Both the position numbers and the translations under genes were made by a program. Below are positions 18,201-26,653 of a stretch of 64,000 bases of DNA, in pieces (the first letter of the stretch is position 1; the number at the start of each line of letters is the position of its first letter). Source of the DNA: Herbaspirillum huttiense (GTDB lineage Bacteria; Pseudomonadota; Gammaproteobacteria; Burkholderiales; Burkholderiaceae_D); NCBI RefSeq assembly GCF_004367745.1, contig NZ_CP037993.1, positions 5,084,001 through 5,148,000 on the forward strand, given 5' to 3'. The notes below the pieces were generated by a model. That model saw nothing but the letters and a program-made list of their open reading frames with translations, had not been told where the DNA came from and ran no database searches.

Positions 18201-21200
18201 GGTTTGCGCCCAATGTCCAATTGACACTAGATTTCACTGTGTTGACGCTAGCTGATGTTCCAGCCACGGGAGCAGCGACAGTGATGCTATCCCGGGTATT
18301 GTTCACGACGAAGGTGTTACTTCCCGTACCTGCAGTCATGTCCGCAATCCCACCGCCGTCAGTGAAACTATTATTGCCATTGCCTGCAATGAGTTCGTTA
18401 TGGCCTATGCCACCCACTAGCGTGTTGTTGCCATCTTCTGCGAATACCACCGAATTGCCGCTACCAGCGTAGAGGACATTATTACCCTCGCCAGCCATGA
18501 TGATGTTATTTCCATTTCCACCAATCACTGTATTCGCGCCAGCACCTACCACAACAGTCTTTGGTCCGCCACCGAGCAGAATCGCATTGTTACCATTCCC
18601 GGCGACGATTAGGTCATTGCCGTCTCCGCTCTGAATCGAGTTGTTCCCGTCGCCAACGTGGATCAGATCGTTGCCCGCACCAGTAATAACGACATTATTT
18701 CCATTTCCTGCGCTAACAGCATTGTCGCCGCTATTTCCCAAAATCAGATTGTTTCCGTCGCCAGCGGTGATGGGTTTTGCCAAGGATCCCTGTTCTGCCT
18801 GGGTTACCTTTGTACCAGCCAGAACCTCGTTCGAGAATGGCAGCGTTACCTCTGCCATGTTTTCAGTAGTCCCATCAACATAGGTAAAGGTTGCCATCTC
18901 ATGAATGACGACTCCGTTTTGCACAGAAAACGCAGGAGTATCAGTGAAGTTGATGGACTTGATTCCTAATTGCGAAAGTGTTTCGAACTCTCCGGTCTCC
19001 GACTGACCGTTTGCATTGGCATCAACCCAGACTCCAAGCTTATTCCAGACACTGCTGGACGCATCAAGCTGCTTCGCGCCGCCAGCCAGAAGCTGCAAGG
19101 CCTGCAGGTCGTTAGTGGCACCGGTGACTTGTTTGTAAAAGTCAATCTGGCTGCTATCACGAACGCTTCCATCGCCGTATTTGTTATAGGCGAGTACTCC
19201 ATTACCGCCGGAAAACCAAGCGGTCTGATGGCGTAAACCATCTGCAGATTGTTCAAAAAACACATTCGAGTCGTTGACCGATGTAAAGTGGAATCCATTC
19301 CCTTTCAGATCTAGTATCAGCGGATCCCCGCCGTCACCGCCACCGCCGTCGCCACCTCCGTCGCCATCAGCATCTCCGTCCGAATCCGAATCCGAATCAT
19401 CCGACTGACCTGCGTCTCCCCCGCCACCATCTCCTCCACCACTTGGAGGCGGCGGGGGAGGCGACGGCAGCGGTACCGACACGGTGTATTGAGATGTACC
19501 GCCAAGCGGATCACGAACCTGAACAACGAAAGCATCTGTTCCGCCGATAGCGGAGGTTGGAGAGAACGACCAGTTTCCATGAGCATCTACTGAAGCATTG
19601 CCATACCGTGCTTGATTGAGCACCGTCCAGGTCAATGCGTTAGTGGAAAAATCTTTGTCCGTAACAGACAAAGTTCCAGCATCCGGATTTGTCTGATAGG
19701 TTACGGCTGAAGATCGATATCCGTAGCCGCCACCACCGGTTGCATCTCCATAACCAGCTCCGGGTTGGTAGAGCGGAACGTAAGCACCGTTACCGTTGCT
19801 ATCAAGCACATATTCATATCCATAGATCGGGATCTGCTGCAACGTATTGCCGGTGATGACTGGAGGATGATCGACTTGCGCCACGTTGACTTGTACATGT
19901 GCCGTCGCCGTTCCATATGCGCCAGCATTGATCGTATAGTCGAACCCAGCTGTGCCGGAAAATCCAGTAGTCGGGGTAAAGATTACTGTACCACTCTGAG
20001 CGTTATAGCTAACTGTGCCGCCCTGAGCATTCTCCACGCTCTGTAACTGCAATATGGCATTGGGAGCGTTACTTACTTTGTCAGTGTCCAGCAAGCCCTG
20101 TATAGAACTTCCGTTACCACGCACTTGAATAACGGCGGCTACGTCCTCATCAGTTGCAAATCCAAGTTCATTGGCTTGCACCGTCGAAAGATCGTTCAAA
20201 CGGGTGACCTCCAGCGTCACCTGACCACTGGTCGTCGTCAGCTGTATCCCGTTAGGTGCAGCAGCATAACTAGTGCCCAATGTCGCCGCTTGCAAGCTGA
20301 GCGTACCCATCTCATGTACGCTTCCATCAGTCTTCGTATACGTCCCTAACCGATAATTCAGGCTGGCGATACCCAAGCTGGCGAGACTGTGATAACTGGA
20401 TGATGTCATCCGGCCAGTTCCCTGAGTATCAATCCAAATGCCAAGCTGAGAAAATACTGGATCAATGGAGTTAATTACGCCATCGCCATTCGCGTCATAG
20501 GTAGCTAGGCTTGAAATTCCACGATACCCAGTTGCTACTTGGCTGTCACTGAACATCTCCTCACCATTATCGATGGCACCATTCATGTTCTCATCAAGAA
20601 CCAAGAATCCATCTGTCTTATTCAGCCAAGCCGTTTGATGAAGATACTGTGTATCTTTGCTTCCTGTAAGGTTGGCATCCAGATTATCAGTACCATCGAC
20701 ATTGAATTCGACTGCACTTCCATTAAGACTCGTCGTTGCAAGACCGCCACCGAAGTCTAATGCAATAGGATTCCACGTCTCGACCGTAGAATCTGCGGAT
20801 ATGGGGGACGCCAGCTCACCGAGATTAGCTGCACGTTGGGTCTCGGTCAAACCGGCATTAGAAAGCCCTGCCTGCGCCTGCATTTGTGCCGTTTTTACTT
20901 CCCACTGAGGAGCGATTGCTTCTCTCGCCAACGCATTATTGATGTAATAAGAACTCAGGTTTTGGAAATATGCATCATTGCCGTCATAGGTGCTTCCCAG
21001 CGTGACGTTCCCATTTTTATCAAAGCTCAAATCCGGATTAATCTGTTGTCCGGTGACTGCATCAACGGTATTTACGTGGAAGGTGCCATCTGTAAAGTGA
21101 GTGTCGTAGCTTAACGTTCCTAGCCGTTCCGGAATAATTCCGAGTTGCAATCCAGGCTGGCCCAGATTGTTATATTGGTTTGCGATATTCTGTAAGCCGC

Positions 21201-23934
21201 CTACTAAAGAACCCAGGACGTTACGCGCAGTCTGGTCTCCTCCGGCGTCACCCACCGCATCAACTCGATAAGAGCCGTCCGGGTTCCAGCCTACGGATGC
21301 AGAACCCCACGGTTCTGGAGGATCATCGCCGAAAAGGTCACCTATAACTGAACCGACCACAAATCCAGCTAGCGCCCCGATCGGGCCAGCCGCCGAGCCA
21401 ATTTCGCTACCCACCTCACTCATTACCTCCGCCGCATAGGTGCCAATAACGTCACCTAAGACGGCCTGCTTATCTCCTCGTATCAGGTCATACGCGACTT
21501 TAATATATGGTAAAGCATCGCCAACTGTACCAGCCAACCCAGCGATATCACCGAAACCATCACCAGCCGCATTGATCAGGTCACCTTTGTATACGATTGA
21601 AGTGTAGAGATTGACTCCTTGGACAAAAGTGTTCGCGCCGTAATAAATACTTGAGGCGACATCTCCCTTTCTCAAGGCGGTGGCCATGCCTTCAATATCA
21701 GATACGACACTCACGGCATTGCCTGCCATATTCAGTGCAGGCAGATTGCCATTACTCAAATCATTGGCGAGATGCAGTCCAGAACTTACAATTGGAAGTG
21801 GCTGACCATTTTGAATAGCTTTTACTAGGGTGTACGCGTCATTTAATGCAGAAATCTGGTTGCTCAGGGAAAGAACACCTGTCTGGTTCACAACGGGCGT
21901 CGTGTTACCGTTGCTATCCACATGGTCAACCTGAATAGTTCCGTCGGGATTAGCAGCTGTAGCCGATCCGATTAGGGTGTCTTGATAACTTCCATCTGGA
22001 CTGACTTCGCGTTGGCCAGTAGACGTAATTTTCCCGTTTGAATCCTCATTGACAATATTGTAGGTATTTGCCACTGGCTGCCCATAAGTAGGGCTGCCAG
22101 CAGCATTATCAAATGCCCGCGTGACATTGGTACTGCTTATGATATTTCCGGAAGCGTCATAGGTTCGGATAAACCGTACGTTGTTATCGCTGGAATCCAT
22201 ATAGTCTATCCGAGTCACAACTAATGGATTTGTAGAAGTTGCCGGAGTCGTTTCTACTGTGGTTTGCAAATCGCCGGCGCTATTTTTTATTGAGACCGAA
22301 GTCCCATCTGCATTCCTTGAGATTGTGCTATTTCCTTGAACGGAAATCTGGCCAGCGGGAGTCTGGATTGTGTTACTCGAATTCGGATTCGCGACGATAG
22401 ACGCAACAGTATTATTTGCTAACGAAATTGTGGCACCGTCAGCATAAACTTTTGCAGCCGATCCGCTAATATCAGCGGTGAGGACTTGACCGGAGACCGT
22501 CTCAGTCCCACTCACTTCGCTCAACACTACTTGAGGAAATCCGGTCTGAGTGACCTGCGTAGTAAAAGTGCACTGAGTTTGATCTGGCCCAGGATTGTAA
22601 TTGATCGTAGTAGTTGCCGTCGTTCCAGTGATTGGATCGGATTGCGACTGAACTTGAGTTGCCAAGTCTCCCGCCGAGTCATAGCTATTTGAGGTTTTCG
22701 TGGTGGTGATCCCACCAGTAACCGGATCGGTTACATTCTTTATCTCTGAAACAAGTCGACCGGAGTCATTGAAGGTACTTTCCGACTTCTTCAGAACGAA
22801 ATTTGTACTAGAGTCTGTTTCAGTGACTACTTCCGACGTAGTACGCCCTGCAGTACTGTAGTTGTCTATGGTCGTTGTGACAGTACCGGTCAGGTTGTTA
22901 CTTTGGCTATTAATATTGAGTGTCAGTTTTCCCGCGGGATTGAATACGGACTGGTTCATCCCGGAACCGTTCTCAATGTAGAACGGCTGCTTAACAGTCA
23001 GATTATTTGTGCCCCCAAGATCATAGGTTAGAAAAGAATTGGTGCGTGAGTCTGTAAAACTGATCGGAGTAACGTTGTTCCGGTGGCTAATTAATTCCTG
23101 CTGGAGCTGCACAGGATCAATATGCATAGCGCCAAGATCAAGTGAAAAGTCACTTTTTCCTTCCGATGCGACTGCACTGGCGATTTGGGAAACCGCACTC
23201 CCTGCATAGTAGGAGGGGTAGTCCTCATTTCCGTTCTGCCCTAAATGGGTTGTGTTTTGCTGATAAAAGTAGGCGTTTCGTTCTGCAATAACGTTATTTT
23301 CGTTTTTGGGATCAACGAAGTAATTAACTGTCCCATCGGTATTTCTTTCGAAGACTATACCATCCGCTGGAGTCCCGTCTTTTGAAATGAAGAATTTCGA
23401 TAGGTAACTAGTCGTGTAGTCAGGAACCTGTCCAGGTGGCGTAACATGATTGACGTAATCAACGTAAGCGTTCCATCCGGAGATCTGCGCTGTAGCTTCG
23501 TCTCGGCCCTGTTGTTCCTGCAAGCGTTCTAGAATGTTGGTGTAATCCTGTGGTGCAGATGACTTAGCCAGCGCTGCGACATCGCTGTAAAACGTTTGCC
23601 GTGCAGTTGACGTATCTGCGGCATTGAGGGCGTGCTGCGTTTCATGCCCTATTTGAAATATAAGATCACCTTCCGATAGTGACTGAGTACCAATCTGGTT
23701 AACTTTGAGCTGTAACTTTCCACTACTGAACTGAGCTCCCGCATTTGCGTCGTTGGGTAAGATGTCAAAAGCTTGAAGCCCGCCGCTATCAGCCGCTGCG
23801 TTAAGTTCTGCTACCAAAATGGGAGCGTTACTAAGAGCATCAATGATTGCTTGATATGCGCTGGGACTAACCGCTGCATCTTGCTTGAATTGTTGCAAGA
23901 TGAGCTGGAGTTTATCTCCCATCTGGATCGTCAT
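15253..23934 (-). CDS. Giant RTX-like exported protein with N-terminal metalloprotease motif
   Basis: A 2,893-residue protein. Near the N-terminus it has IGHETQHALN with His97, Glu98 and His101 (HExxH), and 45 residues later DEATAQ (Glu146), a plausible third zinc ligand as in gluzincin-type toxins. Residues about 330-620 contain RHS/YD-like repeats such as YDASGNIIS. A hydrophobic Gly/Ala-rich segment follows (about 720-900, including GAVGD/GDLFGDDPPEP-like turns). Then come two FrpC-like regions with calcium-loop-like DENMNGAIDNGEE and DANANGQSETGE, and a cadherin/VCBS-like region. A Pro run and Asp/Gly-rich linker (about 1485-1540) lead to dozens of Gly-Asn-rich repeats. The C-terminus has LWFQQQNGDLDITV...NWF, typical of haemolysin-type calcium-binding C-terminal domains. 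Export through the adjacent type I system is inferred. Toxin, protease or adhesin roles are all open. Confidence 0.85.
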   Translation of the reverse strand: MTIQMGDKLQLILQQFKQDAAVSPSAYQAIIDALSNAPILVAELNAAADSGGLQAFDILPNDANAGAQFSSGKLQLKVNQIGTQSLSEGDLIFQIGHETQHALNAADTSTARQTFYSDVAALAKSSAPQDYTNILERLQEQQGRDEATAQISGWNAYVDYVNHVTPPGQVPDYTTSYLSKFFISKDGTPADGIVFERNTDGTVNYFVDPKNENNVIAERNAYFYQQNTTHLGQNGNEDYPSYYAGSAVSQIASAVASEGKSDFSLDLGAMHIDPVQLQQELISHRNNVTPISFTDSRTNSFLTYDLGGTNNLTVKQPFYIENGSGMNQSVFNPAGKLTLNINSQSNNLTGTVTTTIDNYSTAGRTTSEVVTETDSSTNFVLKKSESTFNDSGRLVSEIKNVTDPVTGGITTTKTSNSYDSAGDLATQVQSQSDPITGTTATTTINYNPGPDQTQCTFTTQVTQTGFPQVVLSEVSGTETVSGQVLTADISGSAAKVYADGATISLANNTVASIVANPNSSNTIQTPAGQISVQGNSTISRNADGTSVSIKNSAGDLQTTVETTPATSTNPLVVTRIDYMDSSDNNVRFIRTYDASGNIISSTNVTRAFDNAAGSPTYGQPVANTYNIVNEDSNGKITSTGQREVSPDGSYQDTLIGSATAANPDGTIQVDHVDSNGNTTPVVNQTGVLSLSNQISALNDAYTLVKAIQNGQPLPIVSSGLHLANDLSNGNLPALNMAGNAVSVVSDIEGMATALRKGDVASSIYYGANTFVQGVNLYTSIVYKGDLINAAGDGFGDIAGLAGTVGDALPYIKVAYDLIRGDKQAVLGDVIGTYAAEVMSEVGSEIGSAAGPIGALAGFVVGSVIGDLFGDDPPEPWGSASVGWNPDGSYRVDAVGDAGGDQTARNVLGSLVGGLQNIANQYNNLGQPGLQLGIIPERLGTLSYDTHFTDGTFHVNTVDAVTGQQINPDLSFDKNGNVTLGSTYDGNDAYFQNLSSYYINNALAREAIAPQWEVKTAQMQAQAGLSNAGLTETQRAANLGELASPISADSTVETWNPIALDFGGGLATTSLNGSAVEFNVDGTDNLDANLTGSKDTQYLHQTAWLNKTDGFLVLDENMNGAIDNGEEMFSDSQVATGYRGISSLATYDANGDGVINSIDPVFSQLGIWIDTQGTGRMTSSSYHSLASLGIASLNYRLGTYTKTDGSVHEMGTLSLQAATLGTSYAAAPNGIQLTTTSGQVTLEVTRLNDLSTVQANELGFATDEDVAAVIQVRGNGSSIQGLLDTDKVSNAPNAILQLQSVENAQGGTVSYNAQSGTVIFTPTTGFSGTAGFDYTINAGAYGTATAHVQVNVAQVDHPPVITGNTLQQIPIYGYEYVLDSNGNGAYVPLYQPGAGYGDATGGGGYGYRSSAVTYQTNPDAGTLSVTDKDFSTNALTWTVLNQARYGNASVDAHGNWSFSPTSAIGGTDAFVVQVRDPLGGTSQYTVSVPLPSPPPPPPSGGGDGGGGDAGQSDDSDSDSDGDADGDGGGDGGGGDGGDPLILDLKGNGFHFTSVNDSNVFFEQSADGLRHQTAWFSGGNGVLAYNKYGDGSVRDSSQIDFYKQVTGATNDLQALQLLAGGAKQLDASSSVWNKLGVWVDANANGQSETGEFETLSQLGIKSINFTDTPAFSVQNGVVIHEMATFTYVDGTTENMAEVTLPFSNEVLAGTKVTQAEQGSLAKPITAGDGNNLILGNSGDNAVSAGNGNNVVITGAGNDLIHVGDGNNSIQSGDGNDLIVAGNGNNAILLGGGPKTVVVGAGANTVIGGNGNNIIMAGEGNNVLYAGSGNSVVFAEDGNNTLVGGIGHNELIAGNGNNSFTDGGGIADMTAGTGSNTFVVNNTRDSITVAAPVAGTSASVNTVKSSVNWTLGANQQILWGTGNSALTLTGNSTGDQIIGNGAADTLIGGGGNDTIADSGGAAQMIGGGGNDTFVVGNTASVVQETANSGIATIKTSVSYSLPDNVQNLIGTGNAALILRGGAQDGTTITANDANDTLIAGNGVSSLIGGAGSDTFVVNNVNDVVHAQAGGINTVQTSVNYTAGVHVQNLVGTGAADLILTGNGAGDTVQANAGNDTLIAATGTDRFIGGSGNDTYQLGDGNESVLLGTGSSIVTGGRANAVVNGRARGVANITLGDGQVQIDLSQNNQANVISLGDGADSVSAGNGNNSISVGNGRDLITTGDGNNLVNAGNGNDAITVGNGNNRIAIGSGTNQVTVGTGTDVVTNWNGNDTLLLEQNVPADTVNFANLGNDIQINESLNNGSVRVVGASATPSSALGQYVLGNGNDTVSLDASSYHIRAGNGNDVITGLDASETLSLGNGNSQVTLGNGSNQVTVGNGNNTLYFGNGDNSIVNGAGNNLIRFGVGSNSLTNNGGFDQVTFDAGSNGGIVNYTVSGQDVIVGSPSWANGGSVKVISAQSSGAGKTEFVFDNSSYDVGFGTANAGFKAGNGNNTVMGADGNDLVDLGNGVNYVQLGNGNDKVTTSDLSYVTNTIMLGNGNDQVQVGDGNNYVSVGSGINTLTGGDGNNDFALGAGRNQLNLGNGNNSVVLDQGLDQLTLGNGNNTVKGSESAGISKTVVAGNGNDQIFLGQGDDTLSLGSGSLTVTLGDGRDSIRAHDIATSTSSITVGNGADAITLGDGADNIYLGNGDDKVSAGNGNDQVYGGSGNNQVSFGNGNSTVSLGDGNNKISLGNGNNVVDLGNGINVLSVGNGNNTINLNGSAGSDILILGNGADTVSSSGSTQDYQLGSGQYVINNWSGQDNITLTTANASQLWFQQQNGDLDITVLGSNESVKLTNWFYGSAASSITTADGATIDDATVANLVQAMAAFSPPSPGQTSYTAAEQSAIEPLLASSRH
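15600..18790 (-). repeat. Coding tandem array of GNGNN-type RTX-like repeats
   Basis: Within the giant gene, units of about nine codons repeat with the pattern (A/V)GNGNNxUxxG and variants such as GNGNDxU and GDGNNxU. Canonical RTX repeats are GGxGxDxUx; here Asn replaces most Asp and Gly-Asn replaces Gly-Gly. Some blocks (LIGTGNAALIL-type) are spaced by 70-80 residues instead. The array is expected to form parallel beta-rolls binding calcium outside the cell, though the Asn substitution may change ion dependence. Confidence 0.85.
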
Positions 23935-24614
23935 TTTTTAGCCCCAATGTTTGTATTAATGGAAAAACTCAGCATCGATAAACAATTATTCGATGGTTGA
24001 TAACGGAGAAACAAATGGTCACCATTCGTCTTATAAAAACTATGGTCATAGATTGGCCCATGGTCTGGGACCTCAAGTGGATCCGGCACTTTCTCAACCC
24101 ATCCTAATTGTGACGCTCTGATATCTTCTGTTAACCGATTTGTATCCAAACACATCGGTGCGCCATCAAGCTTAGGGGCCTGTGCCCAATCCCACCATGT
24201 GAAGGCAAAATTCTTCAGTTCGGGACCGACCGTCACCCCTACTGAAAAATACCAGTCGATGGCCGCCCGACTAAAGACTTTGTACCATCTTGGATCTGCG
24301 TTTAACGGGTCAGGAAATAATCGATCTGAGTTCAGCATTTTCATATGGAAGACGCTCTCGACCTTTTCTCTGGATAGCTCGCCCACAGGTGTTCGTAAGA
24401 TCTGTAGCAACCCCTGATAGACCTCTTCCTCATTAAGTGGGTATGGCGGCTGCCACTTCGTTATTACCTGGCTATCCATCCCATTTTCTCCGGTTGCTGA
24501 TGAAGTCAATTCGTTAGATTGAGCCGTACAGAGGGCTCCGCTCAGTAGCATTGTCACGAAGAGTTGTGCGCTAAACGTACTTATGGTGTCTTTCAAGTTC
24601 TTTCTCCGCTCCAT
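23931..24614 (-). CDS. Secreted or periplasmic small protein overlapping the giant gene (FrpD-like position)
   Basis: A 227-residue protein with a signal peptide-like start (SAQLFVTMLLSGALCTAQS). Its stop overlaps the start of the giant gene as ATGA, so the two are translationally coupled. The mature part is rich in Trp and Pro (KWQPPYPLNEEEVYQGLLQI, FAFTWWDWAQAPKLDG) and I do not recognise a family. In Neisseria meningitidis an upstream lipoprotein gene, frpD, precedes frpC and its product binds FrpC. The arrangement here is similar, so a binding partner, tether or immunity protein is likely (inference). It has no clear lipobox. About 300 bp of AT-rich DNA upstream, with no gene, probably hold the promoter for the giant-gene operon. 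Confidence 0.6.
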   Translation of the reverse strand: MERRKNLKDTISTFSAQLFVTMLLSGALCTAQSNELTSSATGENGMDSQVITKWQPPYPLNEEEVYQGLLQILRTPVGELSREKVESVFHMKMLNSDRLFPDPLNADPRWYKVFSRAAIDWYFSVGVTVGPELKNFAFTWWDWAQAPKLDGAPMCLDTNRLTEDIRASQLGWVEKVPDPLEVPDHGPIYDHSFYKTNGDHLFLRYQPSNNCLSMLSFSINTNIGAKK

Positions 24615-24913
24615 ATCTAGGCAACTGTGGTCTCTATGATTTTTAAATAGCCCGAGACATTAGTATTCAGAACTCAATCGTCAGTGAGTTCCGCCATTAA
24701 GGGCATCTCGTCCTTAGAATCAAGACTAACGTAGCGCTTCGTTGCTTCCTCGCCGTGAGGGACTTTAACTATTGAAATCTCATTCCGTCGCTGAATCTGG
24801 CATCGGAACACATTAAGCACACACCTCAAAATCTGTTGCTTCAACTTTCGGGAAATAAAAAATAAGCGAGAAAATTCTCTGCGAAAGGTTAGGGTTTCCT
24901 AAAGGACACATCA

Positions 24914-25402
24914 TTATCGATCTAGCCACATCGAATGCACTCCACCTACCGGCTTGATTCCCAATTTCCCCAGCCACTTCCCGCTATACGCTGTGTCATC
25001 CCCAAAAGCATTGAGCAAAGATATCTCTGACACTTGGCGATTGCCTGCCCAGCGACGAAAACCAGCCATCATTTTCATGGCGACTGGTGTGCCGCGATAT
25101 CGGGGAAGAACGTACAGGTAGTCAATCTTAGCTACGAAGTCACTGCTAAACGGGAGCGCTATTGCATATGCCCACAGGGCACCGATCATCTCCTGCGCGG
25201 AGTCCTGAGCCGACGCATCCTGATCGCTTTGATTCGCAACGATTAAACAGTGCTGCTTGTTATCGATCGCGGCCTCCAAGCTACTCCATAGACGAGTAGC
25301 ATTGAACTGCATCCACGCATAACGGCTTTGCACATGGATCTGCCTGCCAAGATCGATCAGTGACGGAATATCTTCCATCCGAGCAAACCTTACTTCACTC
25401 AT
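24914..25402 (-). CDS. GNAT-family N-acetyltransferase
   Basis: About 162 residues from ATG 25402, preferred over ATG 25429 because GGAAGG precedes it and the start MSEVRFARMEDIPSLIDLG is the standard GNAT beginning. The acetyl-CoA site is seen at YLYVLPRYRGTPVAMKMM (R/Q-x-x-G-x-G/A-like). Its start overlaps the stop of the DUF6817-like gene by 8 bp. It is the last gene of a three-gene operon that points toward the type I secretion cluster. A substrate cannot be named; acylation of a secreted peptide or protein is one possibility given the neighbours. Confidence 0.8.
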   Translation of the reverse strand: MSEVRFARMEDIPSLIDLGRQIHVQSRYAWMQFNATRLWSSLEAAIDNKQHCLIVANQSDQDASAQDSAQEMIGALWAYAIALPFSSDFVAKIDYLYVLPRYRGTPVAMKMMAGFRRWAGNRQVSEISLLNAFGDDTAYSGKWLGKLGIKPVGGVHSMWLDR

Positions 25403-26012
25403 CACGGCCTTCCGGAGTGGGTGCGACACATGGTATTTTCAATGTAAATTTTGTGCCCATTCTCAATTGAGCGGATAGGTAATTCTTGAGCGCAGACGTT
25501 GCCCCGGAACTCAATGCGCCATGCCTTTCCATTCCCAAAAAATACAGTTGTCGCAGCGCGCGGCTTTGACTTCCCTGCTCAAGAAGATTGGCTACCTCTA
25601 TCTCTGCCAAGGCAATCCAATCTGGTTCATCAGCGCAACAACCGTTTCCCTGCTGAAGGGCAAAAATGATCGCTGCAGGTCTATCAACTTGACAGAAATC
25701 CCATGCGAGGCTTTCAGCCTTTTCGCCGATCAAATGCTGGAGAAGTGAGCGATCCCTTGCGTACAGGCTCTGATGTCGGAACACGTTGGTTCCATAGATA
25801 CTATGAAAAAGTCCACCCAAGCACACCGCCGAGGAGTTCCCCCACGTTCGTAGGAGGTTGTAGGTGCCGACCAGATGATCGAATAGCATTCGACCACTGT
25901 GTGGATGCTGCATGGCTCCGCAGTGGCGCAACAAATCTAATAGTTGCTTAGGCAAGCCATCGGTGTCTACGCTACCTGAACATGACGCGATGTCCGTAGA
26001 GGCTGCCATCAT
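25395..26012 (-). CDS. DUF6817-like HD-type protein
   Basis: A 205-residue protein with the conserved run HPHSGRMLFDHLVGTYNLL, then LGGLFHSIYGTNVF, typical of DUF6817 proteins. That family has an HD-phosphohydrolase-like arrangement of His and Asp residues (HxxxxxLxDHL...GLFHSIYG). The biochemical function is unknown. It starts at ATGATG overlapping the stop of the oxygenase gene by 4 bp and overlaps the GNAT gene downstream. In my recollection such proteins sit beside 2OG oxygenases and transferases in small tailoring clusters, which is the situation here. Family assignment is from pattern recall and not from a search. Confidence 0.65.
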   Translation of the reverse strand: MMAASTDIASCSGSVDTDGLPKQLLDLLRHCGAMQHPHSGRMLFDHLVGTYNLLRTWGNSSAVCLGGLFHSIYGTNVFRHQSLYARDRSLLQHLIGEKAESLAWDFCQVDRPAAIIFALQQGNGCCADEPDWIALAEIEVANLLEQGSQSRALRQLYFLGMERHGALSSGATSALKNYLSAQLRMGTKFTLKIPCVAPTPEGRDE

Positions 26013-26653
26013 CGGCCCTCGTTGATAGGGCCGACAAGAGAAGAAACACCTGCGGTCGAACTTTGCTGACGCTGAGTCTTGATCACAATGGAAACCCGCA
26101 GCTCATTACAGTCCCGACTTGGCGCACGAGCGCAATGTGGAACTGCACCATGAAAGGTGACTGCGCGACCAGGACGAGGAAATACACTAGTCAATATGTC
26201 GCTCTCGTCACGGTTGTAGAACACGGTCTCACCTGACCAATTCTGATGCCAGACCGGATGCGCATAGTAGACGGTGGAAAAGTAGTTTTCTGTATCGGAA
26301 TTGTCTTGATGCACATATCCTTCGACACCGAAGGTATGACTGTTCATGTACACCCGAACCGGCTCATGCCCTCGCAAAGGACCAGCCTGAAGAATTTTAA
26401 ATAATGCGTAGATTGAAGAATATGCGGGCTGCGCGGCAAGCTCAGGCTCACAGTCAATACGCGCAGCACCGTCCCCCCCCGCCACATGAGCGTGCCAGTA
26501 GCAATAACGATCTCGCCTAGTGTTAGAACGCCATCCATATTTCCAGATAGGTTGCCGAATCATCTCCGATAAAGCGTGCTGTAGTTGAGCCGGCACAAAA
26601 TCATCGGTGACCAAAAGTGGTCCCAGATGCGTTGGGAAAGACTTGATCTCCAT
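26009..26653 (-). CDS. 2-oxoglutarate/Fe(II)-dependent oxygenase
   Basis: A 214-residue protein with the double-stranded beta-helix metal triad HxD (YVHQDNSD, centre) and a distal His in VTFHGAVPHCARAPS, followed by an Arg (ELRVSIVIK) for 2-oxoglutarate. The segment FNSHTFG-like YMNSHTFGVEGYVHQDNSD matches prolyl/aspartyl-hydroxylase-type enzymes of the 2OG-FeII_Oxy family. It is the first gene of the operon 26653-24914 and probably hydroxylates a protein or amino-acid substrate in the cytoplasm. With a giant secreted protein encoded just downstream, hydroxylation of that protein before export is an attractive but untested idea. Confidence 0.8.
   Translation of the reverse strand: MEIKSFPTHLGPLLVTDDFVPAQLQHALSEMIRQPIWKYGWRSNTRRDRYCYWHAHVAGGDGAARIDCEPELAAQPAYSSIYALFKILQAGPLRGHEPVRVYMNSHTFGVEGYVHQDNSDTENYFSTVYYAHPVWHQNWSGETVFYNRDESDILTSVFPRPGRAVTFHGAVPHCARAPSRDCNELRVSIVIKTQRQQSSTAGVSSLVGPINEGR

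Noticed and set aside
15600-18790. Evenly spaced repeats suggesting a CRISPR array
   Set aside because: The periodicity comes from roughly 9-codon RTX-type repeats inside one long open reading frame; units vary and no unique spacers are present.
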